A stretch of 64,000 nucleotides of DNA from RYN-230 sp963813975. GTDB lineage: Bacteria; Actinomycetota; Actinomycetes; Streptosporangiales; Streptosporangiaceae. Positions 44,090 through 53,998 of this stretch are shown here, one piece after another. The position numbers and the translations under genes were made by a program. The first letter of the stretch is position 1. Each line of letters starts with the position of its first letter. The DNA is taken from assembly GCA_963813975.1 (NCBI GenBank), contig CAWFAP010000006.1:1364001-1428000 (forward strand). Reading direction: 5' to 3'. The notes below the pieces were generated by a model that saw only the letters and a program-made list of their open reading frames with translations, ran no database searches and had not been told where the DNA came from.

Positions 44090-45054
44090 CGCCCGGGGCC
44101 GCGGAGCGGGGCGCACCGGCCCGGGTACTCCTGGACTGCGATCCGGGGATCGACGACGCGCTTGCGATCGTATTCGGCTGCGGCCATCCCGGCCTGGACC
44201 TGGCCGGGCTGACCACGGTCAGCGGGAACGTCAACCTGGACACGGTGACCGGCAACGCGCTCAGCGTGCTGGAACTGGCCGGCCGCCCGGACGTGCCCGT
44301 CGTGCCGGGCAGCGCCCGCCCGCTGCTGCGGGCCACGCTGGACGCCCGGGACGTGCACGGCGAGGGCGGGCTGGGCGCGGCGCGGCTGCCCGCCGCGCAG
44401 GCCGGCCCGGCCCGCGGCCACGCGGTGGACTACCTGATCGACACGATCGGCGCGGCCCCCGGCGAGATCACCCTGATTGCGACCGGGCCGCTGACCAACA
44501 TCGCGCTCGCGGTCCGGCGCGAGCCCCGCCTGGCCGGCTGGGTCCGCGACTTCGTCATCATGGGCGGGTCGGCGGGGCGGGGCAACGTCACCCCGGCCGC
44601 CGAGTTCAACATCGCCGCGGATCCCGAGGCCGCCGCGATCGTGTTCGAGGCCGGGTGGCAGGTCACCATGGTCGGCCTGGACGTGACCCTGCAGGCCCGG
44701 GCCGGCCCGGACGTGCAGGACCGGATGCGCCAGCTGGGCCGGCTCGGCGCCGACCTGCTGCTGCCCGGCCTGCTCGGCTACCGGGGGGAACACGCCCAGG
44801 CCGCGGGCGGTCCCCCGGTGCACGACGTGTGCGCGCTGGCCCTGGTCGCCGAGCCCGGCCTGTTCGGGTGCGACCCGGCCCGGGTGGACGTGGAGACCGC
44901 CGGCCGGTGGACGTCCGGGATGACCGTCACCGACTTCACCGCCGATCCCGCCGCCCGCAACGCGCTGGTCGCGATGACCGTGGACGTGCCGGCGTTCTGG
45001 GACCTGGTCCTGGACGCCTACACGAGGATCCCCGCCGCCGTCCCGGCCGCCTGA
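44086..45054 (+). CDS. Inosine/uridine-preferring nucleoside hydrolase
   Basis: 322 residues, cleaving the N-glycosidic bond of ribonucleosides to base and ribose. The calcium-binding DCDPGIDDALAI near the N-terminus, then TTVSGNVNLDTVTGNA, TLIATGPLTNIALAV and GNVTPAAEFNIAADPEAA complete the family. GTG at 44086 overlaps the preceding stop. Cytoplasmic nucleoside salvage. Confidence 0.94.
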   Translation: MTPGAAERGAPARVLLDCDPGIDDALAIVFGCGHPGLDLAGLTTVSGNVNLDTVTGNALSVLELAGRPDVPVVPGSARPLLRATLDARDVHGEGGLGAARLPAAQAGPARGHAVDYLIDTIGAAPGEITLIATGPLTNIALAVRREPRLAGWVRDFVIMGGSAGRGNVTPAAEFNIAADPEAAAIVFEAGWQVTMVGLDVTLQARAGPDVQDRMRQLGRLGADLLLPGLLGYRGEHAQAAGGPPVHDVCALALVAEPGLFGCDPARVDVETAGRWTSGMTVTDFTADPAARNALVAMTVDVPAFWDLVLDAYTRIPAAVPAA

Positions 45055-45134
45055 CCGGCCGCCCTCATCCCCCAAGCCCACTGGGATGAGGAACTTGGAT
45101 CCTTTAAGGCCCACGTCGAGCGGAGGGGACGAGC

Positions 45135-45985
45135 ATGAGCGACGGGGAACGGGCGGCGCCGGACACGGCGGGTTCGGTGTCGTGCCGCGTGGAGGTCGGC
45201 GTCGGCCCCGGCACGGCGTTCTCGGTGTTTACCGAGGAGCTGGACCTGTGGTGGGTGCGGGGACCGATCAACCATCATGCTGCGGGGCGGGTACTCGCTA
45301 TGCGCTGCGAGCCAGGTGTAGGGGCCGGCTGCTCGAGGTGTACGACGGCCGCACGGGCGACGCCCTGGAACTCGCCCGGATCACGGTGTGGGAGCCAGGC
45401 CAGCGGCTGGCCTGGCGCAGCTCCATCGACGACGTCGAGACGGAGGTCCGCTTCAGCGCCGCCGGAATGGCCACGGTCGTCGAAGTCACCGCGCGGGTAG
45501 TCGCTGGCGGGCGCGATCACGGCGGGACCGTGTGGGTACGGGTCGTGCCGGACTGGTTCGGGGCGTGGTGCGCCCGGCGGGATCAGGAACCCCGGACGGT
45601 ACGAGACATCGCCCGGCTGGCCCTGGCCGTCTCCTACGCCAGGCCCGCGGCCGCGTTCCGCTGGCTGGCCGACACGTTCGGGTTCGAGTCGCCCGGTCCG
45701 GCACGGCATGGCGACGATCCGGTTCCGGAGTACACCTGGATGGAGTTCCGGCTCGGGGACAGCTCTCTCATGATCTTCAAGAGTGACCACGATCCGGTCG
45801 CTGTGCCCACGCACGTGCCGTGGGTGTACGTTGACGACGTTGAACAGCACTTCCGCCGGGCCGAAGCCGCCGGCGCCACCATCATCGAGGCCCTGGCCAG
45901 CCCGTGGGGTCTGCCGATGTACACCGCCGCCGACCCGGAGGGCAACCACTGGACCTTCGCCCAGGCGAGGCCCACCATGCGCTGA
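45135..45985 (+). CDS. SRPBCC-VOC fusion protein, apparent frameshift
   Basis: N-terminal SRPBCC segment (VSCRVEVGVGPGTAFSVFTE, ELDLWWVRGP, then RLLEVYDGRTGDALELARIT) and C-terminal VOC (FRWLADTFGFESP, WMEFRLGDSSLMIF, DPEGNHWTFAQ). The first frame is lost near 45321 where RVLAMRCEPGVG should run into GRLLEVYDG one frame over; a missing G in a G run restores one protein of ~283 residues. The ATG at 45135 has GGAGG-like GGAGGGGACG upstream. Probably a ligand-binding or resistance protein. Confidence 0.75.
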
Positions 45986-46121
45986 CGGCGGCTGGGCGCA
46001 GGCCCCTCCGGCCCGATCGCCCGATGGGCGCCCGGGTCAGGTCAGCAGCCCCCTATGGAGCGCGCCCCGGAGGCTCGGCGTGCAGCGCGCCAGTGGCTGG
46101 CCACGGGCGCCCGCCGCGAGC

Positions 46122-46565
46122 TCAGTTGGCCTCGACGGTCACCACGATATTGCCGCGGGTAGCGTTGGAGTACGGGCAGACCCGGTGCGCGGCCTCGGCC
46201 AGCCGCAGCGTGGTATTCACGTCCACCCCGGGGATGGACACCTTGAGCGCGACGGCCAGGCCGTACCCGCCGCCGCCAATCGTGCCGATGCTGACATCGG
46301 CCTCGACCAGTGAGTCCTCGGTCCCGACCCCCTCGCGGCGGCCGGCCACCCCCAGCGCGCTCTGGAAGCAGGCCGCGTACCCGGCAGCGAACAGCTGCTC
46401 GGGGTTGGTGGCCTCGCCGGGGCCGCCCATCTCCTTCGGCGGCTTGAGGTGCACGTCGAGCAGGCCGTCATCGGTGACGGCGTGACCGGCCCGGCCCCCG
46501 GTCGCGGTGGCCCTGGCCGTGTAGAGGGGCTTGACGAGGGCAGTCGGCCCAGCTGGAGCTGACAC
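46122..46565 (-). CDS. ohr: Organic hydroperoxide resistance protein (Ohr/OsmC)
   Basis: 147-residue thiol peroxidase that reduces organic hydroperoxides using a Cys pair: C66 in AACFQSAL and C130 in HRVCPYSNATRGN. Segments KPPKEMGGPGEATNPEQLFA and TIGGGGYGLAV match Ohr rather than OsmC. The GTG at 46565 has GGGAGGAACC directly before it; a longer frame to 46646 lacks this. Needs lipoylated/lipoamide reductant in known Ohr systems. Confidence 0.93.
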   Translation of the reverse strand: MSAPAGPTALVKPLYTARATATGGRAGHAVTDDGLLDVHLKPPKEMGGPGEATNPEQLFAAGYAACFQSALGVAGRREGVGTEDSLVEADVSIGTIGGGGYGLAVALKVSIPGVDVNTTLRLAEAAHRVCPYSNATRGNIVVTVEAN

Positions 46566-46661
46566 GGTTCCTCCCGATGTCCGGGCGCGCCGCCCGGGAG
46601 ACGGTACGCCGCCTCCTGGGCCAACAGCCGCCCGGCGGGTCCTCATTCCGCCCGGGCCGGG

Positions 46662-48611
46662 CTAGGCCGGCTTGACCGCCGAGCGCCGCCCGAGCAGCAC
46701 CCGGAACCCGAACGCCAGGGCGTACAGCACGCCCACCAGGATCAGCAGGAACCGGTAACCAGTGATCAGGGCCAGGTACTCCAGGGCCCCGCCGACCATG
46801 GCCCCGAGCAGGTTGGCCGCGAAGGCGGTGGTGGTGGTCTCCACGTCGCTGAACCGCTGCGCGAAGATCAGGTTCGCGATGAACACCGGAGCGAAGGCCA
46901 GCGCCCCGCCGGCCAGGAACCGGGCTGCGATCGGCAGGGTGAGCAGGTCGTCCTGCGGGATCAGCCAGGTCAGCACCAGGCTGGCGATCAGCGCGGCGTA
47001 GAGCACCACCGGTGGCGGCAGCTTCACGTGCCGGGCGGTTTCCACCGCCAGGTACACCGCGACCAGGATGGCCACCGTGACCAGCGCGTTGACCAGCCAG
47101 GTACTGCCGAACAGCAGCGCGAACTGGACGATGTTCTTGGTCTCCAGCAGAAGGAACGCCGCGCCCATGAAGGCCAGGTCGATGTACCCGCCCATCTTGC
47201 GGAACGAGCGACTGCCGAAGAGCCAGACGGCGATGAGCGAGGCGGCCAGGATCAGCGCCAGCATCCACACGTAGCTCGAGGGAATGGTGTTCTTCAGCAG
47301 GTACGGGAACGGGTGGTCATCGGTGGCCGGGGCGACCTGGGCACCGTGCCACGCCGTGGTGCAGTTCGGCACGGTCTCCCCGGCCGGCTTGTCGGTCAGC
47401 ACGGCCAGCCGTCGGCCGCCCAGCGGCGGTCCCACCTGCGAGCAGGGCGCCTGCCCGAATGCGTCCAGCATCGTGGTCGCGTAGCGGTTGTACAGGTGGT
47501 TCGAGTAGTAGTTGTACATGGACATGGTGCCGCCGGGGGCCAGGTGCGCCCGGGCGGACTTGACCGACTGCAGGGTGAGCAGGTAGCTCTCCAACCGCAG
47601 GTTGGACTGCCCGTTGACCGCGGTCAGCGAGTCGGGCAGGGCGAACAGGATCAGGTTGTAGTGCTGCTTGGTGTTCTGCAGGAAGGCCCGGCCGTCAGTG
47701 TTATGCGTGGTCACCCGGGGGCTGTCGTACGGGTGATTCGGGTGCTCGCTCCGGCCGAGCTTGATCAGGACCGGGTCGATCTCCACCGCGTCCACGTGCT
47801 GCGCGCCCTCAGAGAGCGCCACCGCGACGTCGTTACCCGTGCCGGCGCCGACGATCAGGACGTTCTTCAGCGACGAGCGCGTCACGTGCTGGTATGGGTA
47901 AAAGTAGAATTTCTTCTGCTGGTGGAGCACGGCCAGCGAGCGGGCCGCCTGATACGGGATGTTGTTCGCGGACACGTACAGCGCGGGGTGCGCCTTGCCA
48001 CTGAGCTGGGCCGAGATCTTGTAGTACGGGGACCACTGCTGGTGCGGAACCGCCGACTCGACGGCCAGCATGGCTACCACGACCACGGCCGCCGCGTACT
48101 GCCACCACCGGGCTGACCGTCCCAGCAGCAGGACCAGGCCGCCTGCCGCGATCACGCCCCAGGCCACCGGGGGCAGTTCCAGGAAGGACAGCAGGGTGAA
48201 GGCCGCAGTGCCTACGATGCTGCCGAGTATGTCCAGCCGGTAGGCCTTGAGCGGCTCGAACGTCACGAACAGCCGGGCCACGGCCTGGCCGAATCCGGCC
48301 ATCACCGCCGTGCTCAGCACGAAGATCACGGCCAGGCTGACCGGCCGGGGGAGCGCCCTCGTCCCGAACAAGCCGTGATACGGGTCCGGCCCGGACAGGG
48401 TGGCCAGGATGACGGGGAAGGCAAGCACGAACGCCACCAGCAGGACCAGCGCCAGGGGCGCCCAGCGGACGAAGTCCCGGCTGGACCTGGCGTTCAGGAA
48501 CCCGATGCCGATGCCGAGGAAGCTGGCCAGCAGCACGAAGTTAGTGGCGTTGGTGACGTAGACGTTGTTGGCGGCCGTCCAGCGGATCAGGGCCAGCTCG
48601 GCGAACAGCAT
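46662..48611 (-). CDS. Spermidine-synthase-like membrane protein with SAM domain
   Basis: About 649 residues: a first membrane block, a central SAM-dependent aminopropyl/methyltransferase-like domain (NVLIVGAGTGNDVAVALSEG, VDAVEIDPVLIKLG, HNTDGRAFL), and a second membrane block. This is the layout of fused spermidine-synthase-like membrane proteins whose substrate is unknown. The ATG at 48611 begins inside the first helix; the frame upstream (SRWWLDKRTQLAFASFL) reads naturally but has no start. A separate frame ending at 48679 may be its real N-terminus. Confidence 0.85.
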   Translation of the reverse strand: MLFAELALIRWTAANNVYVTNATNFVLLASFLGIGIGFLNARSSRDFVRWAPLALVLLVAFVLAFPVILATLSGPDPYHGLFGTRALPRPVSLAVIFVLSTAVMAGFGQAVARLFVTFEPLKAYRLDILGSIVGTAAFTLLSFLELPPVAWGVIAAGGLVLLLGRSARWWQYAAAVVVVAMLAVESAVPHQQWSPYYKISAQLSGKAHPALYVSANNIPYQAARSLAVLHQQKKFYFYPYQHVTRSSLKNVLIVGAGTGNDVAVALSEGAQHVDAVEIDPVLIKLGRSEHPNHPYDSPRVTTHNTDGRAFLQNTKQHYNLILFALPDSLTAVNGQSNLRLESYLLTLQSVKSARAHLAPGGTMSMYNYYSNHLYNRYATTMLDAFGQAPCSQVGPPLGGRRLAVLTDKPAGETVPNCTTAWHGAQVAPATDDHPFPYLLKNTIPSSYVWMLALILAASLIAVWLFGSRSFRKMGGYIDLAFMGAAFLLLETKNIVQFALLFGSTWLVNALVTVAILVAVYLAVETARHVKLPPPVVLYAALIASLVLTWLIPQDDLLTLPIAARFLAGGALAFAPVFIANLIFAQRFSDVETTTTAFAANLLGAMVGGALEYLALITGYRFLLILVGVLYALAFGFRVLLGRRSAVKPA

Positions 48612-48678
48612 GAGGAAGCTGGCGAAGGCCAGCTGTGTCCGTTTATCCAGCCACCAGCGGCTGGCGCCGGCGTCGCGC

Positions 48679-48882
48679 TCAGTCCTCCCGGAGGCGGTCC
48701 CTTCTCCGGCGGCGGTGCCGGTCGCCGCGCGCGGGCGTGCCGTTCGCGGCGGCGGTGCCGTTCCCGGATGCGGCGCCGTTCGCGGCGCCGGCGGTATCGC
48801 TGGTCGCGCCCCCGGGCACCGGTGCCGCGTCGGGGGTTTCGGTCTGCTCGGCTACGCTTTCAGGGCGCTCATCAAGGGGCAT
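48679..48882 (-). CDS. Acidic/Ala-rich frame, probable N-terminus of the spermidine-synthase-like gene
   Basis: 67 residues, MPLDERPESVAEQTETPDAA through a Gly/Asn/Thr linker to RHRRRRRDRLRED, then a TGA. Deleting one base at ~48679 would join it to ERDAGASRWWLDKRTQLAFA and the downstream membrane protein, giving a usual cytoplasmic tail with a positively charged border. Alternatively a separate small gene. Start ATG at 48882. Confidence 0.45.
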   Translation of the reverse strand: MPLDERPESVAEQTETPDAAPVPGGATSDTAGAANGAASGNGTAAANGTPARGDRHRRRRRDRLRED

Positions 48883-48984
48883 AGGTCGTCGATCGTACGT
48901 GGGGCTCCGCGCCCTAGCGAGGTGATCGGGGAGATTTTCCCACCCAATTCGTTACTAATTACGGGCGCTGGCACGGCTTTGACT

Positions 48985-49722
48985 TTACTGTGCGCTGACT
49001 CCCGTCCGGCCGGGCGGGGCCGGCCCTGGAAGGACGGCGGCGAACTCACCGTCCAGCCAGGCGGAGAACAGCGCCGCGGCCTCGGCCTCGGCCCGGCCGC
49101 CGGCCTCCTGCCAGCCCTGGCGGAGTGCTCCGGCCTGGTCCGGGTCGAGCGGCGGCTGGGTGGCGCGCAGCCAGCCCTGGGTGATCGGCTCGGTGGCCTC
49201 GGGATGGAACTGCAGGCCCAGGTGCGGCCCGGCCGCGTAGGCCTGCACCGAGGCGCCCCCGGTGGCCAGTTCCCGGGTCCCGGGCGGCAGGTCGAAGCCG
49301 TCCCGGTGCCATTCCAGCCACGGGCCGGCGGCCAGGCCCGGGTGCGGGCTGGCCAGCCGCACCCAGCCAATCTCGGGCCGGGGCAGCCGGTACACCCGCG
49401 CGCCCAGCGCGCGGGCCAGCACCTGGCCACCGAAGCAGATGCCGAGCAGCGGGACCCCGTCCGCCAGGGCCTGCCGCACCAGGGACAGCTCGCCGCTCAG
49501 CCAGGGGACGGTGTCGTCGAACGCGGTCTGCTCCGAGCCGAGCACCACGACCCCGGCGCAGCCCGGCAGCCGGGCCGGCAGCCGGTCCCCGCCGCCCAGG
49601 TGGATCGTGCTCAGGGTCAGCCCGCGGGCCCGCGCCCACGGGTCAAGCAGGCCGGCTGGTGCGTCGAGCTCGTGCTCGATCACCAGCAGGCGCCCGTCTT
49701 CGGCCCCACCGTGAGCTGGCAT
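48985..49722 (-). CDS. Class I glutamine amidotransferase (GMP-synthase-like)
   Basis: 245 residues with an intact class I triad: nucleophile C96 (PLLGICFGGQ) and H173/E175 (LQFHPEATEP). VVVLGSEQTAF and WLEWHRDGFDLPPG are as in stand-alone GATase domain proteins. No synthetase domain is attached, so the acceptor is unknown; it probably hydrolyses glutamine or a related gamma-glutamyl amide. The ATG at 49722 has GGGAG eight bases upstream; an earlier GTG at 49743 is possible. It follows the carboxyltransferase gene by 27 bp. Confidence 0.88.
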   Translation of the reverse strand: MPAHGGAEDGRLLVIEHELDAPAGLLDPWARARGLTLSTIHLGGGDRLPARLPGCAGVVVLGSEQTAFDDTVPWLSGELSLVRQALADGVPLLGICFGGQVLARALGARVYRLPRPEIGWVRLASPHPGLAAGPWLEWHRDGFDLPPGTRELATGGASVQAYAAGPHLGLQFHPEATEPITQGWLRATQPPLDPDQAGALRQGWQEAGGRAEAEAAALFSAWLDGEFAAVLPGPAPPGRTGVSAQ

Positions 49723-49749
49723 GCCGCTGATCTCCCGGACCACGGGCGG

Positions 49750-51236
49750 TCAGAGCGGGATGTTGCTGTGGTGGCCGCGGACCTGGGGGGCGGCCGCGAT
49801 GGCCCGGGCGATGGCCTCCCGCGTGGCGGCGGGCTCGATGACCTCGTCGATCACGCCCAGGGTGCGGGCGCGCTCCAGGCCGCCGGATTCCCGCTCGTGC
49901 TCCCCGGCCAGCCGGGCCTCGGCTTCCTGGAGCTGGTCCGGGGGTACGTCGGCGAGGGTGCGCCGGTGCAGGATGCGCACGGCGGCCACCGCGCCCATCA
50001 CCGCCACCTCCGCGCCGGGCCACGCGAACACCCGGGTCGCGCCCAGGGCCCGGCTGTTCATCGCGATGTAGGCCCCGCCGTAGGACTTGCGGGTGATCAG
50101 CGTCACCCGCGGGACCGTCGCCTCCGCGAACGCGTGCAGCAGCTTGGCGCCGCGGCGCACCACCCCGTCCCACTCCTGGCCGACACCGGGCAGGTAGCCG
50201 GGCACGTCCACGACCACGACCAGCGGCACCCCGAACGCGTCACACATGCGGACGAACCGGGCCGCCTTCTCTGCCGACGTGGCGTCCAGGCAGCCGCCGA
50301 GCCGCAGCGGGTTGTTGGCCACGATGCCGACAGTGCGGCCAGCCAGGCGGCCGAGCATGGTGACCACGTTCGGCGCCCACCGTGGGTGCAGTTCGATCCC
50401 GGGCGAGTCAAGCAGCCCGGCAAGCAGCGGGTGCACGTCGTAGGCGCGGCGCACCGACTCGGGCAGCAGCAGGTCCAGCTCGGCGCCCTCCTGCCGGGAC
50501 ACCAGGTCCACGTCCACCGCGGCTTGCTCACCGAGCAGCAGCGCCAGCCGCCGGGCCTGGCTGAGCGCGTCCGCGTCGGTGGCCGCCACCAGGTGCACCA
50601 CACCGGAGCGGCGGCTGTGCGGCTCGGGGCCGCCCAGCCGGGCCATGTCCACGTCCTCGCCGGTCACGCTGCGGACCACGTCCGGGCCGGTGACGAAGAT
50701 CCGGGCGTGATCGGACAGGATCACGATGTCGGTCAGCGCGGGCCCGTAGGCGGCCCCGCCGGCGGCCGCGCCGAGCACCACGGAGATCTGCGGGATCTTG
50801 CCGGAGGCCCGGGTCATGGCGGCGAACACGGTGCCCACCGCGTGCAGGCTCTCCGCGCCCTCGCGCAGCCGGGCACCGCCGGAGTGCCACAGCCCGATCA
50901 CCGGGACGTCCCGGACGAGGGCCTCGTCGTAGGCGGTCACGATCGCGGCGCAGCCCTCGCGGCCCAGGGCCCCGCCCTGGACCCTCGGGTCGCTGGCGAA
51001 CGCGACCGCGGTCATCCCGTCGATGGTCCCGGTGGCCGCGACCGCGCCGCTCTTGTCGTGCGGGGTGAGCAGGCGGACCGAGCCCGGGTCGAACAGTGCT
51101 TCGAGCCTGATCTCGGGGTCGCGCGAGATGTGCGGGCCCAGGGCGGCGGCGGGAGGGGGGAGGAGGCGGCGCTGCTGCCCTGGTTGGTGAGTTCCTGATC
51201 CGAACCAGTCGAGGTGGGGCCAGCAATGACCGTCAC
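49750..51236 (-). CDS. Acyl-CoA carboxylase carboxyltransferase (AccD/PccB type), apparent frameshift
   Basis: Fused alpha/beta carboxyltransferase that moves CO2 from carboxybiotin to acetyl- or propionyl-CoA. Visible: GTIDGMTAVAFASDPRVQGG, LWHSGGARLREGAESL, SVVLGAAAGGAAYGPAL, VPGYLPGVGQEW and KSYGGAYIAMNSRAL. The N-terminal GTG at 51236 follows AAGGAG, but this frame (MTVIAGPTSTGSDQ) breaks near 51160; DPEIRLEALFDPGSVRLLTP is one frame over. One missing base in a C run restores it. Last gene of the fab operon before the amidotransferase. Substrate is probably acetyl-CoA from the context. Confidence 0.88.
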
Positions 51237-51295
51237 GGGATGTCTCCTTGCGGTAGGCGGGAGAACACGGCGGGAGGGCGGGCTAGGGGATGGGC

Positions 51296-52546
<1,251 letters not shown>

Positions 52547-52635
52547 TGTGAATCGCTCCTCTTGCGTACGTGGCGCGCCTGGCTCGCGGATGGCGAGAGC
52601 GCGCCGGATGGCATCCCGTGACGGGCCGCCCCAGC

Positions 52636-52890
52636 TCAGGCCGAGACTTCGGCGTTCTGCACGTAGGTGACGACGTCCTGCACGGTCTTGAGGTTCTTGA
52701 GCTGGTCGTCCGGGATCTCCACCCCGAACTTGTCCTGGGCCGCCACCGCGATCTCGACCATGGACAGCGAGTCGATGTCGAGGTCGTCGACGAAGCTCTT
52801 GTCCGGGGTGACCTGGTCCGCGGGGACGCCGGCGACCTCATCGACGATCTCGCCGAGGCCGGTGAGGATCTCCTGCTCAGTCATGGCCAT
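52636..52890 (-). CDS. acpP: Acyl carrier protein
   Basis: 84-residue ACP with phosphopantetheine S41 in DDLDIDSLSMVE. Acidic, helical. AAGGAG lies 11 bases before ATG at 52890; a second ATG at 52884 is a possible start. Lies between fabH and fabF. Confidence 0.97.
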   Translation of the reverse strand: MAMTEQEILTGLGEIVDEVAGVPADQVTPDKSFVDDLDIDSLSMVEIAVAAQDKFGVEIPDDQLKNLKTVQDVVTYVQNAEVSA

Positions 52891-52957
52891 ATGTCCGTGT
52901 TCTCCTTCGCGTGATGGTGTGGTCGGCCCCGGGCGTGCGCCCGGGGCCACGGCGCGG

Positions 52958-53932
52958 TCAGGGTACCGTGATCACCTGGGCCGCATAGCTGATGCCTGCC
53001 CCGAAGCCGAGCAGCAGGACCGGGGATCCGGAGCCCACCTCGCCGCGCTCGATCATCGCCGACAGGGCGAGCGGGATGGATGCCGACGACGTGTTGCCGG
53101 AATGGATGATGTCGGTGGCCACCAGCGCCTGGGGGGCGCCGAGCTTCCTCGCGATGGCCTCGATGATGCGCAGGTTGGCCTGGTGCGGGACGAACGCGGC
53201 CAGCTCTGCCGGAGCCACCCCGGCCCGCTCGCAGGCCTTCAGGGCGATGGGGTGCAGGGCCGTGGTGGCCCAGCGGAACACCGCCTGACCCTCCTGGACG
53301 ATGAACGACCGGCGGTCCTTGATGAAAATCTTGTCCGCCATGCCGCCATCGCTACCCCAGACCACGGGCCCGATGCCTGGGCCGGTGCTGGCATCGGCGT
53401 CATCGGCTGGGCCCACCACCGCCGCCCCCGCGCCGTCGGCGAAGATGATGCAGGTCGAGCGGTCGGTCCAGTCGATCCACTGGGACAGCTTCTCGGCCCC
53501 GATGACCAGCACGTGCCGGGCGGTGCCCGCCCGCACGGCGTCGCTGGCCGTGGCCAGCGCGTAGCAGAACCCGGCGCAGGCGGCGTTGAGGTCGAACGCG
53601 CCGGGGGCGACGATGCCCAGCCGGGTCGCGACCGTGGCCGCCGTGTTGGGGATGGGGGCCTCGGGCGTGCAGGTGGCCACGATGACCAGGTCGATGTCGG
53701 CGGGGGACAGGCCGCTGCCCGCCAGCGCCTTGCCGCCCGCGGCCACGGCCATGTCGGCCAGCGACTCATCGGGACCGGCGATCCGCCGGCTGGCGATGCC
53801 GACCCGGCTGCGGATCCACTCGTCACTGGTCTCGACCTGCTGGGCAATCTCGTCGTTGGTGACCACCCGGACCGGCTGGTAGCCGCCGAACGCCAGGATC
53901 CGCGCACCGGCCGTTCCGTCGGTGACTCGCAT
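52958..53932 (-). CDS. fabH: 3-oxoacyl-ACP synthase III
   Basis: 324 residues initiating fatty-acid synthesis from an acyl-CoA and malonyl-ACP. Catalytic C119 (NAACAGFCYA), His in VPHQANLRII and Asn in HSGNTSSASIP, all typical of FabH. In actinomycetes FabH accepts branched-chain starter units. ATG at 53932 is used; TTG one codon earlier is less likely. Confidence 0.97.
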   Translation of the reverse strand: MRVTDGTAGARILAFGGYQPVRVVTNDEIAQQVETSDEWIRSRVGIASRRIAGPDESLADMAVAAGGKALAGSGLSPADIDLVIVATCTPEAPIPNTAATVATRLGIVAPGAFDLNAACAGFCYALATASDAVRAGTARHVLVIGAEKLSQWIDWTDRSTCIIFADGAGAAVVGPADDADASTGPGIGPVVWGSDGGMADKIFIKDRRSFIVQEGQAVFRWATTALHPIALKACERAGVAPAELAAFVPHQANLRIIEAIARKLGAPQALVATDIIHSGNTSSASIPLALSAMIERGEVGSGSPVLLLGFGAGISYAAQVITVP

Positions 53933-53998
53933 CAAACGTGGTTCCTTCCCGTGCCGTTCGGTGTCTCGTGGGGGATCTGCTACCCGGGACGGCGGGCT

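Noticed and set aside
48565..51198. 877-codon plus-strand open frame
   Set aside because: It covers three minus-strand genes with clear catalytic motifs and encodes Gly/Arg/His-rich noise.
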